From Lachnospiraceae bacterium (GTDB taxonomy: Bacteria > Bacillota_A > Clostridia > Lachnospirales > Lachnospiraceae), in assembly GCA_017464045.1 (NCBI GenBank), contig JAFUEG010000263.1, forward strand, positions 1 to 8,497: DNA of 8,497 bases. The letters are read 5' to 3'. Within the stretch, counting starts at the first letter, position 1; each line of letters opens with the position of its first letter. This document shows positions 5,368-8,497 of this stretch, in pieces. The translations under genes and the position numbers were made by a program. Below the pieces are notes generated by a model, which saw only the letters and a program-made list of their open reading frames with translations, was not told where the DNA came from and searched no databases.

Positions 5368-5376
5368 TTTCAATAT

Positions 5377-5406
5377 AAGGAGGCAGGCTGAAAAGCCGTT
5401 TTTACT
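5377..5406 (+). promoter_or_regulatory. Strong Shine-Dalgarno separated from the start codon by a GAAA-tetraloop hairpin
   Basis: AAGGAGG (5377-5383) is a near-perfect ribosome site but lies 23 bases before the ATG at 5407, far beyond the usual 5-9. In between, GGCT-GAAA-AGCC (5386-5397) forms a four-pair stem with a stable GNRA tetraloop. If folded, the effective spacing drops to 11 bases. No other start is available: an in-frame TGA lies at 5389-5391 and no ATG, GTG or TTG follows it before 5407. Confidence 0.65.
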
Positions 5407-8400
5407 ATGAACAGATTAGGTATAGATATAGGTTCAACCACCGTTAAGGTTGCAATTATAGATGAGGAGCACAATATATTATTTTCCGAATACAAAAGGC
5501 ACTTTGCCAACATCAAGGAAACTCTTAAGGAATTGCTTTATAATGCAAGAGAAAAGCTTGGAGATTTAAATGTTGCTCCAACCATAACCGGTTCCGGCGG
5601 TCTTGCACTTGCCAATGTTATCGGTGTTCCTTTTGAGCAGGAGGTTATCTGTGTAACCGATGCCTTAAAGGACTACGCTCCACAGACAGATGTAGCCATA
5701 GAGCTTGGCGGTGAGGATGCCAAAATTATATACTTTACAAATGGTGTTGAGCAGCGTATGAATGGTGTATGCGCAGGCGGTACCGGTTCCTTTATCGACC
5801 AGATGGCATCCCTTCTACAGACAGATGCCATGGGACTCAATACATATGCCAAGGACTATGATACCATCTATCCTATCGCTGCAAGATGCGGTGTATTTGC
5901 AAAAACCGATATCCAGCCTCTTATAAACGAAGGTGCTACAAAGCCAAACCTTGCAGCATCTATATTTCAGGCAGTTGTCAATCAGACCATAAGCGGTCTT
6001 GCCTGTGGTAAGCCGATAAAAGGAAATGTTGCATTTTTAGGCGGTCCTCTTCACTTTTTGGATCAGCTAAAGGAAGCCTTTATAAGAACTCTTAATCTTA
6101 CGGATGAAAATGTAATCGCACCGGAACATTCACATCTTTTTGCGGCTGTCGGTGCAGCACTTCAGGCTAAGGAGAATATCACACTTTCACTTACTGAATT
6201 AAGCGGAAAGCTTACCGAGGATTTAAAATTTTCAGTAGACGTTGACAGACTTCCACCGCTCTTTGCTTCAGAAGAGGATTACGCAAAATTCATTCAAAAG
6301 CAATCCAAGTATCACGTGGCCAGAGGTAATCTTTCTACGTATAAGGGAAAAGTTTTTCTCGGTGTAGATGCAGGCTCAACCACAACGAAGGTTGCTCTTG
6401 TAGCTGAGGACGGTTCATTACTTTATGACTTTTACAGCAGCAATAACGGAAGTCCTTTAAAGACCACTATACGTGCCTTAAAGGACATATTTACCAAGCT
6501 TCCGGAGGGTGTTCAAATCGCCTCTGCATGCTCTACCGGTTATGGCGAAGCTTTGATTAAATCTGCTCTTATGCTTGACCACGGAGAAGTTGAAACCATA
6601 GCTCACTATACCGCTGCTGCATTTTTCGACCCTGATGTAGACTGTATCCTTGATATAGGCGGTCAGGATATGAAATGTATTAAGATAAAAAATGAAGTGG
6701 TCGACAATGTCATGCTTAACGAAGCCTGTTCATCCGGCTGCGGCTCATTTATAGAAACCTTTGCGAAGTCACTTAATTATGACATCAAGGACTTTGCTAA
6801 GATTGCGTTATTTGCAGAGCATCCTATAGACCTTGGTTCAAGATGTACGGTATTTATGAACTCAAAGGTTAAACAGGCTCAAAAGGAAGGTGCATCAGTT
6901 GCGGATATATCTGCCGGTCTTGCTTATTCCGTTATAAAGAACGCTTTACTTAAGGTTATTAAGCTTACTGACCCTAAGTCACTGGGTAAAAATATAGTTG
7001 TTCAGGGAGGAACCTTTTATAATGATGCCGTTTTAAGAAGCTTCGAGCTTATATCCGGCCGTGAGGCTATTCGTCCGGATATAGCAGGTATCATGGGTGC
7101 CTTCGGCGCTGCTCTTATCGCAAGAGACAGATACGAAGAAGGCGCTAAAACAACAATGCTCTCCCGCGAGGATATAGAAAATCTTACCTATGAAACAAGT
7201 ATGGCAAGATGTAAGGGATGTACCAACAATTGTCTTCTTACTATCAATAAATTCTCAGGCGGAAGACGTTTTATCTCCGGTAATAGATGTGAAAAGGGAC
7301 TCGGCTTAAAGAAAAACGCAAACAATGTTCCTAACTTATTTGAATATAAATTTAACAGATTATTCCAGTATGAGCCTCTTTCCGAAGCAGAGGCTTCACG
7401 TGGAGTTATAGGTGTTCCGAGAGTTCTTAATATGTACGAGAATTATCCGTTCTGGTTTACATTTTTAACAAAGCTCGGATACAGAGTTGTACTCTCTCCA
7501 AAGTCCTCCCGTGATATCTATACATTGGGTATAGAGTCCATACCGAGTGAATCCGAGTGTTATCCGGCTAAGATTGCGCATGGACATGTAATGTGGTTAT
7601 TAAAGCAGGGAATAAAGACAATTTTCTATCCTTGTATCCCATATGAGCGAAATGAAACTCCGGATGCTAACAACCACTACAACTGTCCTATCGTCACTTC
7701 CTATGCTGAAAACATCAAGAACAATATGGAAGAATTAAGCAATCCTGATACAACCTACATAAGGCCTTTCCTTTCCCTCGATAACAAGCAGGCACTTAAG
7801 GAACGTCTTATGCGTGAATTTAAGAAATACACAAATGTAACCATGCAGGAAATATCAGATGCAGTTGATGCAGCCTTTATAGAGGCAGATGCAGTAAAGG
7901 CGGATATCAAAAACAAGGGTGACGAAACCATCAAGTACCTTGAGGAAAATGACAAAATCGGTATCGTACTTGCAGGTCGTCCATATCATATAGACCCTGA
8001 AATCAATCATGGTCTTCCAGAGCTTATCAATTCCTTTGATATAGCTGTGCTTACAGAGGATTCGGTTGCTCACTTGGGCGAAGTGGAAAGACCTCTTATC
8101 GTTTCCGACCAGTGGATGTACCACTCCCGTCTTTACAAAGCGGCCAACTACGTTAAGACAAGCAAGAACCTTGAGCTCATCCAGCTTAATTCCTTTGGCT
8201 GCGGTCTTGATGCCGTAACAACAGACTGTGTAAATGATATACTTACCAATTCAGGAAAGATATATACCGTACTTAAGATAGATGAGGTAAGCAACTTAGG
8301 TGCTGCTAGAATACGTATACGTTCATTAATCAGTGCTGTAAATGTAAGACGCAAGCGTCACTTTGTACCTTGTCCTGTATCAAGCGCTATCAACAGAGTT

Positions 8401-8497
8401 GAATTTACTCAGGACATGAAGGACTATACCGTTTTGGTCCCTCAGAAGTCACCTATACATTTCAATATACTTGAACCGGCATTTAGTCAGATGGGAC
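5407..8497 (+). CDS. Giant fused acyl-CoA dehydratase activase-type protein (BadF/HgdC-like tandem ATPase plus DUF2229), 3' truncated by the window
   Basis: The first 1030 codons are present without a stop; family members are roughly 1400 residues, so the C-terminal HgdB-like part is missing. Module 1 (1-258) is an ASKHA-fold ATPase: [10 protein letters not shown] (5-14), [10 protein letters not shown]122 in [11 protein letters not shown]161 in ARCGVF, and FLGGPLHF. Module 2 (about 317-575) repeats it: [10 protein letters not shown] (319-328), DIGGQDMK (416-423), C441 in [11 protein letters not shown]480 in SRCTVF, and [11 protein letters not shown] cysteine cluster follows (C602, C605, C609, C628), then a DUF2229-type domain with C718, C743, C760 and FGCGLDA (C932). 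Related activases use ATP hydrolysis to push an electron from a bridging [4Fe-4S] cluster into (R)-2-hydroxyacyl-CoA dehydratases or benzoyl-CoA reductase; double-cubane cluster proteins use similar partners. The substrate of the fused form is not known to me. The start fits the family N-terminus, but its ribosome site is unusually distant. No separate dehydratase subunit is visible here. Confidence 0.93.
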   Translation, partial: MNRLGIDIGSTTVKVAIIDEEHNILFSEYKRHFANIKETLKELLYNAREKLGDLNVAPTITGSGGLALANVIGVPFEQEVICVTDALKDYAPQTDVAIELGGEDAKIIYFTNGVEQRMNGVCAGGTGSFIDQMASLLQTDAMGLNTYAKDYDTIYPIAARCGVFAKTDIQPLINEGATKPNLAASIFQAVVNQTISGLACGKPIKGNVAFLGGPLHFLDQLKEAFIRTLNLTDENVIAPEHSHLFAAVGAALQAKENITLSLTELSGKLTEDLKFSVDVDRLPPLFASEEDYAKFIQKQSKYHVARGNLSTYKGKVFLGVDAGSTTTKVALVAEDGSLLYDFYSSNNGSPLKTTIRALKDIFTKLPEGVQIASACSTGYGEALIKSALMLDHGEVETIAHYTAAAFFDPDVDCILDIGGQDMKCIKIKNEVVDNVMLNEACSSGCGSFIETFAKSLNYDIKDFAKIALFAEHPIDLGSRCTVFMNSKVKQAQKEGASVADISAGLAYSVIKNALLKVIKLTDPKSLGKNIVVQGGTFYNDAVLRSFELISGREAIRPDIAGIMGAFGAALIARDRYEEGAKTTMLSREDIENLTYETSMARCKGCTNNCLLTINKFSGGRRFISGNRCEKGLGLKKNANNVPNLFEYKFNRLFQYEPLSEAEASRGVIGVPRVLNMYENYPFWFTFLTKLGYRVVLSPKSSRDIYTLGIESIPSESECYPAKIAHGHVMWLLKQGIKTIFYPCIPYERNETPDANNHYNCPIVTSYAENIKNNMEELSNPDTTYIRPFLSLDNKQALKERLMREFKKYTNVTMQEISDAVDAAFIEADAVKADIKNKGDETIKYLEENDKIGIVLAGRPYHIDPEINHGLPELINSFDIAVLTEDSVAHLGEVERPLIVSDQWMYHSRLYKAANYVKTSKNLELIQLNSFGCGLDAVTTDCVNDILTNSGKIYTVLKIDEVSNLGAARIRIRSLISAVNVRRKRHFVPCPVSSAINRVEFTQDMKDYTVLVPQKSPIHFNILEPAFSQMG

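Noticed and set aside
5343..5370. AATTACT/AGTAATT hairpin with TTTTT as a terminator
   Set aside because: The left arm overlaps the -10 box and the start site, so the full hairpin would not be in the RNA; read as an operator instead.
5352..5379. Promoter-like TTGACA-N16-TATAAG before the activase gene
   Set aside because: The -35 is perfect, but the -10 overlaps the AAGGAGG ribosome site, so transcripts would start after it and near the start codon. The promoter at 5317-5345 is preferred, though a start-site map is needed to exclude this one.
5386..5404. GGCTGAAAAGCC plus GTTTTT as an intrinsic attenuator
   Set aside because: The stem has only four pairs and the T-run is interrupted, too weak for termination; a translational spacing role fits better.
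7755..8354. Three minus-strand open frames of 66-89 residues
   Set aside because: All lie inside the activase-type gene, whose plus-strand frame is continuous and carries DUF2229-type motifs.
1..8497. CRISPR array, insertion sequence, phage or defence gene
   Set aside because: No spaced short repeats, transposase or integrase motifs, or terminal repeats were seen; all frames of size are explained by the listed genes.

Overview
The window looks like chromosomal DNA of a low-GC anaerobic Firmicute, most likely Lachnospiraceae or a close clostridial relative. The grounds are AT-rich DNA with strong Shine-Dalgarno sites, a GerW/YtfJ sporulation gene next to a YtfI-like DUF2953 gene, a small-alarmone-synthetase-like RelA/SpoT gene, and a very large fused 2-hydroxyacyl-CoA dehydratase activase-type protein. 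The taxon is inferred from protein content; no rRNA or tRNA is present to confirm it.

Left two thirds (1-4809), minus strand: one tightly packed gene run reads right to left from a good sigma-A-type promoter at 4781-4809. In transcription order it holds: a rhomboid-like membrane protein without recognisable catalytic residues and with a C-terminal zinc-ribbon-like tail (4684-3737); a 467-residue helical protein of unknown function with an apparent internal duplication (3652-2249); a 104-residue conserved-looking unknown (2229-1915); a DUF2953/YtfI-like membrane-anchored protein with a long charged linker (1905-874); GerW/YtfJ (849-439); a 50-residue two-helix membrane protein too short for routine ORF calling (383-231); and the N-terminus of a GTP pyrophosphokinase-family protein running off the left edge (188-1). 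Gaps are 84, 19, 9, 24, 55 and 42 bases with no convincing terminator, so one operon is plausible. The promoter and leader carry a long inverted repeat that starts at about the transcription start.

Middle (4860-5216), minus strand: a short protein with two LysM modules and no signal peptide. Upstream of it is a sequence resembling a sporulation (sigma-K/sigma-E) promoter, and a hairpin covers its stop codon.

Right third (5407-8497), plus strand, divergent from the LysM gene: the first 1030 codons of a giant iron-sulphur/ATPase protein. It has two complete activase-type ATPase modules in tandem, each keeping the cluster cysteines at identical 39-residue spacing. A cysteine-rich linker and a DUF2229-type domain follow, and the gene continues past the window end. 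Its leader is unusual: a strong AAGGAGG lies 23 nt before the only possible ATG, with a GAAA-tetraloop hairpin in between. Its promoter carries an inverted repeat over the -10/+1 region and an upstream helically phased direct repeat.

No CRISPR array, insertion sequence, tRNA, rRNA, prophage gene or defence system was seen. No gap between genes exceeds 190 bases.
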